This document shows, in pieces, positions 1 through 6,487 of a DNA stretch of 7,019 nt; position 1 is the first letter of the stretch, and every line of letters begins with the position of its first letter. Position numbers and translations under genes: made by a program. The stretch lies in NCBI GenBank assembly GCA_964388085.1, contig CAYLZW010000296.1, forward strand, positions 1 to 7,019, in the 5' to 3' direction. Source of the stretch: CAYLZW01 sp964388085 (GTDB lineage Bacteria > Myxococcota > UBA727 > CAYLZW01). Under the pieces are notes generated by a model. That model saw nothing but the letters and a program-made list of their open reading frames with translations. It ran no database searches and was not told where the DNA came from.

Positions 1-587
1 GCGCCCGCCTCGATCATGCCCTTCATCAGCTCGAAGGCGTTCAGCGGCCCGCCGAAGCCGGCCTCGGCGTCGGCGACGATGGGGGCGAACCAGTCCCGCT
101 GCGCGCCGCCCTCGGCGTGCTCCACCTGATCCGCGCGCGTGAGCGCCTGGTTGATGCGCCGCACGACGTCGGGGACCGAGTTCGCGGGGTAGAGGCTCTG
201 ATCGGGATACATCTGGCCGGCGACGTTGGCGTCGGCCGCCACCTGCCAGCCGCTCAGGTAGATGGCCTGGAGGCCGGCCCGCACCTGCTGCACGGCCTGG
301 TTGCCGGTGAGCGCGCCGAGCGCCCGCACGGGCTCGTCCTGCTCGGTGAGCAGCCGCCAGAGCTTCTCGGCTCCTCGTCGCGCCAACGTGTGCTCGACCT
401 TCACGCTGCCGCGCAGCTTGTCGACGTCCGCTTGCGTCCACGGGCGCTGGATGCCGGCGAAGCGTTCCCGCTGCGCGCCGGTACGCGCCGCTCCCTTCGT
501 TCGAGGGCTCGTGTGCCCGTTCGCGTGCCCGTTCGCGTGACCGTTCTTGCTGCCGTTCGCTCGTTCGTCCTTCTTGTCGGCGCTCAT
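1..587 (-). CDS. aceA: Isocitrate lyase, N-terminal 195 residues (runs off left edge)
   Basis: Isocitrate lyase cleaves isocitrate to glyoxylate and succinate, the first step of the cytoplasmic glyoxylate bypass. The visible part has the hallmark stretch SGWQVAADAN followed by GQMYPDQSLYP and a SVP..V..IN segment (about residues 113-146). It then has DWFAPIVADAEAGFGG, the start of the metal/substrate-binding barrel (about residues 165-180), and it ends in MIEAG as the family does just before the catalytic region. The catalytic KKCGH motif would lie beyond the edge and cannot be checked. The ATG at 587 is chosen because GGGAGG stands 8 bases upstream. The family core begins near residue 43 (ERFAGIQRPW), so about 40 residues form an extra, hydrophilic, NGHA-repeat N-terminus. 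The gene lies 92 bases downstream of aceB on the same strand, so co-transcription is likely. The family call is very secure; completeness of the gene cannot be judged. Confidence 0.96.
   Translation of the reverse strand, partial: MSADKKDERANGSKNGHANGHANGHTSPRTKGAARTGAQRERFAGIQRPWTQADVDKLRGSVKVEHTLARRGAEKLWRLLTEQDEPVRALGALTGNQAVQQVRAGLQAIYLSGWQVAADANVAGQMYPDQSLYPANSVPDVVRRINQALTRADQVEHAEGGAQRDWFAPIVADAEAGFGGPLNAFELMKGMIEAG
510..557 (-). repeat. Four imperfect 12-bp tandem repeats inside aceA
   Basis: Four 12-base units lie in tandem, all in frame, encoding NGSK-NGHA-NGHA-NGHT (residues 11-26 of isocitrate lyase). The two central units are nearly identical (GAACGGGCACGC type). Their length is a multiple of three, so copy-number change would not shift the frame. 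They sit in the N-terminal extension, ahead of the conserved enzyme core. Confidence 0.85.
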
Positions 588-595
588 CGCTGCTT

Positions 596-601
596 CCTCC
601 C
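596..601 (-). promoter_or_regulatory. Ribosome binding site of aceA
   Basis: GGGAGG on the minus strand lies 8 bases before the ATG at 587. It fixes the start and therefore shows that the repeat-bearing N-terminal extension is probably translated. Confidence 0.8.
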
Positions 602-609
602 TGCGTGTA

Positions 610-645
610 GAGGGCGCCTGCCCTCGGAGCGCGCTCCCGAGAGCG
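610..645 (-). other. Two adjacent hairpins in the aceB-aceA gap
   Basis: Two perfect stems follow each other in the 92-base gap. CGCTC (632-636) pairs with GAGCG (641-645) around a 4-base loop. GAGGGC (610-615) pairs with GCCCTC (620-625) around a 4-base loop. Neither is followed by a T-run, so they are poor intrinsic terminators. They could act as mRNA-stabilising or processing elements that set the aceA:aceB ratio, or be a protein-binding site. Function is inferred; only the pairing is seen. Confidence 0.5.
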
Positions 646-679
646 GCTCGTCCGGTTTCCGTTCCTGCTGCCGTCCTGT

Positions 680-2299
<1,620 letters not shown>

Positions 2300-2304
2300 A
2301 GGAA

Positions 2305-2311
2305 CCTCCCT
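2305..2311 (-). promoter_or_regulatory. Ribosome binding site that sets the GTG start of aceB
   Basis: AGGGAGG on the minus strand is followed after 5 bases by GTG at 2299. This supports a 539-residue protein and argues against the longer 567-residue reading frame. Confidence 0.8.
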
Positions 2312-2381
2312 CGGCTGAGGTGTCGGTGCTGCATCGCGTTGTAGTGTTGGTCGCCCGCCGTATCCGGTCGAAATCACCTGC

Positions 2382-2404
2382 AAAAACGGCCCAATAGGGC
2401 CGCC
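2382..2404 (-). terminator. Intrinsic terminator between the dehydrogenase gene and aceB
   Basis: On the minus strand CGGCCC, loop TATT, GGGCCG form a perfect 6-bp GC stem followed directly by TTTTTG. On the plus strand the same stem is followed by CC and then six Ts (2405-2410), so it may work in both directions. It lies 39 bases after the dehydrogenase stop and 83 bases before the aceB start. It therefore separates that gene from aceBA, and aceB probably has its own promoter in 2300-2381. I could not pick a convincing -35/-10 pair there. Confidence 0.85.
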
Positions 2405-2442
2405 TTTTTTATCCTGTATTTTCTGCGCGAGAGGCGCCTTTC

Positions 2443-3510
2443 TTACGCGCGCTCGAGCACATGAGCGCGCACGAAGTCACCCACCTGCTTCGTGCTCAGC
2501 GTGCCGCCGAGATCAGGCGTCACAGCGCGCTCCTGAATCGCCGCTGAGACGGCTTCTTCGATGGCGCGGGCTTCGGGCTGGCACTCGAGGAAGTCGAGCA
2601 TCATGGCCGCTGTGAGGAACGCTGCCAGCGGGTTCGCCGTTCCCTGCCCGGCGATGTCGGGCGCCGAGCCATGCACGGGCTCGAACAGGCCGATGCTGCC
2701 CGGGTTCAGGTTCGCGCTGCCCGCGAGCCCGAGGCTGCCGACGAGGCCGGCGCCGAGATCCGAGAGGATGTCGCCGAACAGGTTGTTGCCGACGATGACG
2801 TCGAAGCGCTCGGGCCGCTTCACCATCTCCATGGCGGCGACGTCGACGAACAGGTGGTCCGTCTCGATGCCAGGGTAGTCCTTGGCGACGTCCCGGAACG
2901 TGTCCTGCCAGAGCCCGCCGCCGAAGCGCACCGCGTTCGACTTGTCGGTCATGGTGACCTTTTTGCGTCCGACGCTCACGGCGTAGTCGAAGGCGAAGCG
3001 GATGACGCGCTCGACTCCCTTGCGCGTGTTCACGCTCTCGTCGATGGCGACCTCGTCGGCGGTGCCCTTCTTGAAGCGGCCGCCCATGGACACGTAGAGG
3101 TCCTCGGTGTTCTCGCGCACGACGACGAAGTCGACCTCCTTCTGGCCCTTGCCCTTGAGCGGACAGAGCGACTCGTCGAGGACCTTCACCGGCCGCACGT
3201 TCGCGTACAGGTCGAGCCCCTGGCGCATGCCGAGGAGGATCTCGCGACCATGCGCCATGTCGGGGATGCGCGGATCGCCGAGCGCGCCGAAGTACACGGC
3301 GTCGTACTCCTGCCGCAGCTCGTCGAGGGCACCGGCCGGGAGCCCGACCTTCTCGCGCAGCCAGCGCTCGGCGCCCCAGTCCTTGTCGTCGAGCTGGATG
3401 CCGAGCTGCCGTCGCTCGCTGAGCGCCTCGAGGAGCAACCGACCCTCGGGGATGACCTCCTGCCCGATGCCGTCCCCCGGGACCACCGCTACACGACGCC
3501 TGCGAGCCAT
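2443..3510 (-). CDS. 3-isopropylmalate dehydrogenase-like NAD-dependent beta-decarboxylating dehydrogenase
   Basis: A 355-residue member of the isocitrate/isopropylmalate dehydrogenase family, which oxidises and decarboxylates a 2-hydroxy-acid using Mg or Mn. PGDGIG is at 11-16. Substrate-loop residues are ILLGMR (91-96), with R106 in LYANVRPV and R132 in VRENTE. Y139, K190 (TDKSNA), D223, and D247 and D251 (FGDILSD) fill the usual catalytic and metal positions. HGSAPDIAG (280-288) has Asp at 285, which fits NAD rather than NADP. The LL pair in the substrate loop resembles LeuB, but an Arg stands where LeuB normally has the loop Glu (E87 in the Thermus enzyme). The SANLNPG segment recalls tartrate/D-malate or homoisocitrate dehydrogenases. 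The exact substrate is therefore open, and no symbol is given. The ATG at 3510 is chosen because GGAGG lies 5 bases upstream; an in-frame GTG at 3516 falls inside that site. A terminator follows the gene. Confidence 0.93.
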   Translation of the reverse strand: MARRRRVAVVPGDGIGQEVIPEGRLLLEALSERRQLGIQLDDKDWGAERWLREKVGLPAGALDELRQEYDAVYFGALGDPRIPDMAHGREILLGMRQGLDLYANVRPVKVLDESLCPLKGKGQKEVDFVVVRENTEDLYVSMGGRFKKGTADEVAIDESVNTRKGVERVIRFAFDYAVSVGRKKVTMTDKSNAVRFGGGLWQDTFRDVAKDYPGIETDHLFVDVAAMEMVKRPERFDVIVGNNLFGDILSDLGAGLVGSLGLAGSANLNPGSIGLFEPVHGSAPDIAGQGTANPLAAFLTAAMMLDFLECQPEARAIEEAVSAAIQERAVTPDLGGTLSTKQVGDFVRAHVLERA

Positions 3511-3515
3511 ACGCA

Positions 3516-3520
3516 CCTCC
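3516..3520 (-). promoter_or_regulatory. Ribosome binding site of the dehydrogenase gene
   Basis: GGAGG on the minus strand, 5 bases before the ATG at 3510. It overlaps the in-frame GTG at 3516, which rules that codon out as the likely start. Confidence 0.75.
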
Positions 3521-3601
3521 GAACGAACCGACGTTCTCCCGCGCGGCTAGCAGACGTTTTCCGCTGTGGGAACGGATCGCGGGGCGCGCGGTGCGGCTGG
3601 G

Positions 3602-3657
3602 TTTGCATCGCACTTGGCAGGAGTATTCTCCCGTCAGGGGAGGAATTTTGCATCGCA
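3602..3657. repeat. 11-base direct repeat flanking a hairpin in the divergent intergenic region
   Basis: TTTGCATCGCA occurs exactly at 3602-3612 and again at 3647-3657, 45 bases start to start. Read on the minus strand it is TGCGATGCAAA, about 90 and 135 bases upstream of the dehydrogenase start. Between the copies, 3625-3632 and 3638-3646 pair as ATTCTCCC with GGGAGGAAT, with one bulged G and a 5-base loop. The spacing and place suit a paired operator for the dehydrogenase gene, but no known regulator motif is recognised. The rest of 3517-3686 shows no gene. Confidence 0.55.
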
Positions 3658-3686
3658 ATCCTAACGTGCGCCTGCCCAGCAGAGGC

Positions 3687-3815
3687 CTCCCACTTCGCCC
3701 ATGGAAGGTCGGTGGCGACGACACGTCAGGCGAGCTCCACGGGCACATCTCCGATATCGGCGTGTTTGGGAGTGCGCTCCCAGATGAGAAGGTGTATGAA
3801 ATCGGCGGCTATTAA
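3687..3815 (+). pseudogene. Possible C-terminal remnant of a LamG / concanavalin A-like domain
   Basis: One reading frame gives 42 residues before a TAA, containing WKVGGDD (3702-3722), then GELHGHISDIGVFGSAL and PDEKVYEI (3732-3803). This closely follows the usual end of LamG-like domains, of the form 'iGg...f.G.IDdv.i...aLsdeei..l'. Upstream in the same frame the residues (starting near GTG 3591) do not look like the rest of such a domain, and there is no ribosome binding site. The end overlaps the start of the next gene in another frame. I infer the decayed tail of an extracellular LamG protein. Chance resemblance of a short frame is a real alternative. Confidence 0.3.
3767..3782. other. 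16-base inverted repeat just before the lipoprotein gene
   Basis: TGGGAG (3767-3772) pairs with CTCCCA (3777-3782) around TGCG, ending 13 bases before the ATG at 3796. It could be an operator or a leader hairpin that limits translation. It also lies inside the LamG-like frame, so it may be incidental. Confidence 0.35.
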
Positions 3816-4251
3816 CCTCGCAGCGCTGGTCGCCCTGAGCCCGTCGAGCTGCGTGCTCATGCCCAACGATGCCGCCCCCCTACCGCCGGTCGTGGAGCCG
3901 TTGTTCGAGAACCCGATCACCGAGCCCTGCGGTGAGTTCCTCATCGCTTGGTACGCCCGGCACGCTCTGGTTATCGAGGGAGAGGTGGTTCAGCCGGGAA
4001 GTGAACACGATGAGCCTCAATCTACGGCCGAGGTCGCGACGCTAAGGTATGAGTATTGCCCGTGGACCGACCCCGGGAGCCACGACATTCGCGTCCAAAC
4101 GGAGAACCGCGATGGCACCCGCTCCACCGACGTCGCGCTGGTAATCGTGCGAGAATACGACTCTGACTGTTTCCAATGTTTCTATGAGGCCGACCCCGAC
4201 ACAGTATGCCCTGCTGACGCAGGCGTCGTCTGTGACGACGGCGGCCCGTGA
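3796..4251 (+). CDS. Putative cysteine-rich lipoprotein, unknown function
   Basis: A 151-residue protein with a short signal-like N-terminus (MKSAAINLAALVALSPSSC). Cys19 is a possible lipidation site, although the -3 position is Pro, so the lipobox is weak. Six more Cys follow (45, 88, 125, 128, 138, 146), the last four clustered in a CFQC...C...C tail, which suggests disulfides in an exported protein. Residues about 57-118 alternate in a beta-strand pattern (GSHDIRVQTENRDGTRS, then VALVIV) like an Ig/PKD-type sandwich; that is inference. The ATG at 3796 follows AGAAGG by only 3 bases. ATG 3784 is in frame and would add MRRC. GC in a 120-base sample (3961-4080) is about 61% by hand count, clearly below the neighbours, so it may be acquired or under weaker selection. 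I do not recognise the family. It is convergent with the next gene. Confidence 0.65.
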   Translation: MKSAAINLAALVALSPSSCVLMPNDAAPLPPVVEPLFENPITEPCGEFLIAWYARHALVIEGEVVQPGSEHDEPQSTAEVATLRYEYCPWTDPGSHDIRVQTENRDGTRSTDVALVIVREYDSDCFQCFYEADPDTVCPADAGVVCDDGGP

Positions 4252-4342
4252 CGACGACGAGCAGTACCGGAACGGATCATGGATCCCACGACGCCAATAG
4301 TCGGCACGCCCAACCGGCGCGCCTCCCTCTCTCGTCGGCCGC

Positions 4343-5431
4343 TCACACGTTCGAGAAGTAGCGGCTGTCCACGACGAGCGTGGCGGCCAACAACACCGCG
4401 CGCTCGCCGAGGTCGAAGGGTGCGTGGGCCTCGAGGTTGAGATCGAAGTCGTCGCCTTCGGTCAGGAGCTCGCGCGTAACGCCGCCCCAGCGCTTCTCGA
4501 GGGTGCCGACGCTCGCTCCGTCGGCGCTCGTGATCTCGAAGCTGCTGGACCCGGTCCGCTTCACCCGCGCGAAGAGCGAGCCGTCGGGGCGGTGCAGCTC
4601 GAGGCCCGCGCCGAGCTTGCGGGACAGCAACGGGTACGCGAGCAGCGCGAGCAGGCCGAGCGGCGGCAGCAGAACGAGGAGCGCGAGGCACGCGAGCCCC
4701 GCCACCTGCTCGCTCCTGGGCGCGCGCAAGGTCCCGAGCAGGCGCCCCTCCCCGTCGCTGATGCGCTTGGTCCGCTGCAGCGCGTCCGCGAAGCTCGGCG
4801 CCTGGTTCACGCGCAGCCACGCGCGGCCGTCGTCGCCAGCGATGTCGAACGACGGGCCCAGGAGGCGCCCGACGAGGAACGTGCAGCCGAGGCCCTGCTC
4901 TGTCGCGGTGGCCTCGCCGAAGGCCGTACGGAGCTGGTAGCGGCGACGCGGCGACTCCTGCTCGAGGCGGAAGGGTCCGCCCGAGAGCATCCGCGCGCGC
5001 TGGAGGACCTGCAGGCTCGACGCCTTCGCGAGCCACGCCGGCAGTGAGCTGCGCTCGAGGGCCGCGCCCGGTGAGGCGAGCAGCGCCGCGAACGTCTCCT
5101 CGTCGACGAACAGGACCCGGCAGCTCGCGCACCACGCGAGCACGCCGCCGGCGACCTGCGCCTTCGCCGAGGGTTTGAAGCAGTCCGGACAGGGCGGGCC
5201 TTCGCCGCGCGTCGGGAGGTCCGCGGCGGCGAAGCCGTGGGGTTCGAGCAGCGCGTCCACGGCGTCGTCCCCTCGGATCGCGCGCCCGCCGCAAGTCTCG
5301 CAGCGTCGTGCGACGTGCTCGCCGTCGGCGCCGATGCGGACGTCGTCATCCGCCCAGCGCCGCACGCGGCAGCGCGGACACACGGAGCGATAGTCGGGCG
5401 GGAGCGCGTTCACCGAGGCGGTGCATAGCAC
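4343..5431 (-). CDS. Zinc-ribbon protein with phospholipid scramblase / Tubby-C-like domain
   Basis: A 362-residue protein. The N-terminus has two paired CxxC modules: C18/C21 with C44/C47, and C81/C84 with C101/C104 (CPDC...CASC, then LFVDEETFAAL). Both fit small zinc ribbons. From about residue 168 the sequence resembles scramblase-like barrels: FLVGRLLGPSFDIAG (185-199), and a closing part with VGTLEKRWGGVTRELLTEGDDFDL (308-331), then FDLGERAVLLAATLVVDSRYF (339-359). Eukaryotic scramblases end in the same pattern, with strand residues, then 'K.W.G..RE..TDADNF', then a hydrophobic helix. A hydrophobic hairpin (about 242-270) is inserted mid-domain, so membrane attachment is likely. Lipid-scrambling activity is not shown; many relatives are only lipid- or protein-binding barrels. 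The start is the GTG at 5431, with AGGAG 12 bases upstream; GTG 5413 is an alternative. It begins 24 bases after the previous gene's stop, so the two are probably co-expressed. Confidence 0.82.
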   Translation of the reverse strand: MLCTASVNALPPDYRSVCPRCRVRRWADDDVRIGADGEHVARRCETCGGRAIRGDDAVDALLEPHGFAAADLPTRGEGPPCPDCFKPSAKAQVAGGVLAWCASCRVLFVDEETFAALLASPGAALERSSLPAWLAKASSLQVLQRARMLSGGPFRLEQESPRRRYQLRTAFGEATATEQGLGCTFLVGRLLGPSFDIAGDDGRAWLRVNQAPSFADALQRTKRISDGEGRLLGTLRAPRSEQVAGLACLALLVLLPPLGLLALLAYPLLSRKLGAGLELHRPDGSLFARVKRTGSSSFEITSADGASVGTLEKRWGGVTRELLTEGDDFDLNLEAHAPFDLGERAVLLAATLVVDSRYFSNV

Positions 5432-5455
5432 GTGGCTCGACGACTCCTGCGCCCC

Positions 5456-6094
5456 TCACTCCTCCGGTGCGCGGGAGCCCGAGAAGAGGGCGTCCCCGAG
5501 GAGCAGCCCGCCCGCGCTGCCCACGGCGCCACCGACGAGCGCGCCGCCGAGGCCGCCGAGCATCGCGTTCCCGAGGCCGCAGAACCAACCGCTGCAGGGC
5601 TGCGCCAGGCCGATGTAACCCCCGACGGCCGTGCCGAGGAGCGCCACGCCTCCCGCACCCGCGGCGCTGAACGAGACGCGTCCGGTGGCGTGTGCCGGGG
5701 CGAGGTCGTCGAGGTGCGCGTCGATGGCCGCGGCGCCGCCCGCCAGGAGCGGCGCGGGCAGCACAAGCGCGAACGGAAGGAGCAGGAGTGGCTCGCCGAT
5801 GAAGAAGTTCGGGGGCGCGAGCGCCGCAAGACCGAAGATGAGCGGGACGCCGAGGGCCACCCCGACGCCACCCGCCCCGGCCGCGAGCACGACGCTCCTC
5901 ATGGAGAGGGGCCGCCCCGTCTCGACGGGCGCAGCCTCGACGGGCGCAGCCTCGACATGCACGGTCTCGACGGTCGCGTCGCCGTGCGCAGCGGGGATCT
6001 CCGCTGCGGTGACGACGAGGGGAGCGGGCGCCACGGGGTTTCCGAGCGCGAAGGAGAGCGCGAGGAGCGGGATGGCGTTCATGCCCATGCCCAT
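5456..6094 (-). CDS. Glycine-rich multi-pass membrane protein, unknown function
   Basis: A 212-residue protein from ATG 6094 (ATGs at 6088 and 6082 are in frame; MNAIPLLALSF begins at 6082). Residues 5-23 look like a signal peptide. Residues 39-58 are a pentad repeat ending in VE, forming an acidic, Pro/Ala-rich linker. Hydrophobic segments follow at about 67-94, 102-123, 141-164 and 173-204. The last two are rich in GxxxG-type spacing (for example GGLGGALVGGAVGSAGG), a glycine-zipper pattern seen in tightly packed membrane helices. Cys167 and Cys172 lie in a short loop between the last two helices and could form a disulfide. No strong ribosome binding site precedes the start, so its position is tentative. 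The next gene starts 24 bases downstream on the same strand, suggesting a shared function at the membrane. I do not recognise a family. Confidence 0.68.
   Translation of the reverse strand: MGMGMNAIPLLALSFALGNPVAPAPLVVTAAEIPAAHGDATVETVHVEAAPVEAAPVETGRPLSMRSVVLAAGAGGVGVALGVPLIFGLAALAPPNFFIGEPLLLLPFALVLPAPLLAGGAAAIDAHLDDLAPAHATGRVSFSAAGAGGVALLGTAVGGYIGLAQPCSGWFCGLGNAMLGGLGGALVGGAVGSAGGLLLGDALFSGSRAPEE
5921..5980 (-). repeat. Four 15-bp tandem repeats in the membrane protein gene
   Basis: Four consecutive 15-base units each begin CTCGAC on the plus strand. 5921-5935 and 5936-5950 are identical; 5951-5965 and 5966-5980 are diverged. On the coding strand they read DATVE-TVHVE-AAPVE-AAPVE. They lie between the signal peptide and the first internal helix, so they probably lengthen an extracytoplasmic linker. 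Confidence 0.85.
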
Positions 6095-6291
6095 CGCAAA
6101 GCGCGTGCCTCGACGACAAAGCGTGCGCGGACAGGGGGTTCGCCCCCCGTCGTGCGGAGGGTCACAGCCGGCCCCGGTGGCTCTGACGGCGCCCGGGCGT
6201 GTGAAGGAGAAGGGCGCTGTGTGTGCGCGGTCCGCGCGCTCTTGCGGCTGGACGAGTGACCTCCCACAGGCGGTAGAGGCCTTACGGCCGC

Positions 6292-6320
6292 TTGACCGCT
6301 CCGAGGACGCGCGATACGTC
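6292..6320 (+). promoter_or_regulatory. Candidate promoter of the tRNA-Cys gene
   Basis: TTGACC (6292-6297) matches the -35 consensus at five of six bases. After a 17-base spacer comes TACGTC (6315-6320), a weak -10 that keeps the leading TA. Transcription would start near 6327, about a dozen bases before the tRNA. The spacing is ideal but the -10 is poor, so this is tentative. Confidence 0.45.
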
Positions 6321-6338
6321 CTCCGTGCTCTTCTGCCC

Positions 6339-6412
6339 GGCGCCGTGGCTGAGTGGTCAAGCAGCGGTCTGCAAAACCGTGAACACCAGTTCGATTCTGG
6401 TCGGCGCCTCCA
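6339..6412 (+). tRNA. tRNA-Cys (anticodon GCA)
   Basis: A complete 74-base tRNA with encoded CCA. The acceptor stem is GGCGCCG (6339-6345) with CGGCGCC (6402-6408). The discriminator is T at 6409, as expected for cysteine, and CCA is at 6410-6412. The anticodon stem GCGGT/ACCGT (6364-6368, 6376-6380; one G-U pair) closes the loop CTGCAAA with anticodon GCA at 6371-6373. The T-arm ACCAG/CTGGT (6385-6389, 6397-6401) encloses TTCGATT. The D-arm has a short stem with GCT at 6348-6350 and AGC at 6360-6362. The variable loop is short (6381-6384). Confidence 0.97.
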
Positions 6413-6431
6413 CACTCCCTCTGCTGATACA

Positions 6432-6463
6432 GAAAGACCCCGCTCACTTGAGCGGGGTCTTTC
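6432..6463 (+). terminator. Bidirectional intrinsic terminator after tRNA-Cys
   Basis: A perfect 14-bp stem, GAAAGACCCCGCTC (6432-6445) with GAGCGGGGTCTTTC (6450-6463), with loop ACTT. The A-rich and T-rich ends give a short T-run on both strands. It lies 19 bases after the tRNA and 24 bases after the stop of the convergent minus-strand gene, so it probably ends both transcripts. Confidence 0.92.
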
Positions 6464-6487
6464 GTCTTGTCGCAGCGAGGTTGCGAC

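Noticed and set aside
2513..3748. Long minus-strand frame overlapping the dehydrogenase
   Set aside because: Out-of-frame Arg/Gly/Pro-rich translation of the real gene; no family features.
2671..3795. Long plus-strand frame leading into the lipoprotein gene
   Set aside because: The first part is antisense to the dehydrogenase gene and the middle crosses its promoter region. Only the part from 3796 (or 3784) has a signal-like start.
4224..4240. 7-bp perfect hairpin CGTCGTC-TGT-GACGACG as a terminator
   Set aside because: It lies inside the lipoprotein coding end, made of repeated GAC/GTC codons, and no T-run follows.
4182..5294. Minus-strand frame overlapping the zinc-ribbon/scramblase gene
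   Set aside because: Arg-rich frame-shifted shadow with no coherent motifs.
6134..6147. GGGGG-TTCG-CCCCC hairpin upstream of the membrane protein
   Set aside because: A short GC stem in a GC-rich leader with no T-run and no recognised regulatory partner; not enough to call a riboswitch or terminator.
5431..6259. Plus-strand frame with repeated LDGRS units
   Set aside because: These units are the antisense reading of the 15-bp repeats in the membrane protein gene; the rest is low-complexity charged sequence.
6095..6415. N-terminal extension of the membrane protein starting near 6415
   Set aside because: It would begin with the antisense of the tRNA-Cys (RRPESNWCSRFCRPLLDHSATAP-type residues), a common false-gene artefact. 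A signal peptide starts at 6094-6082.
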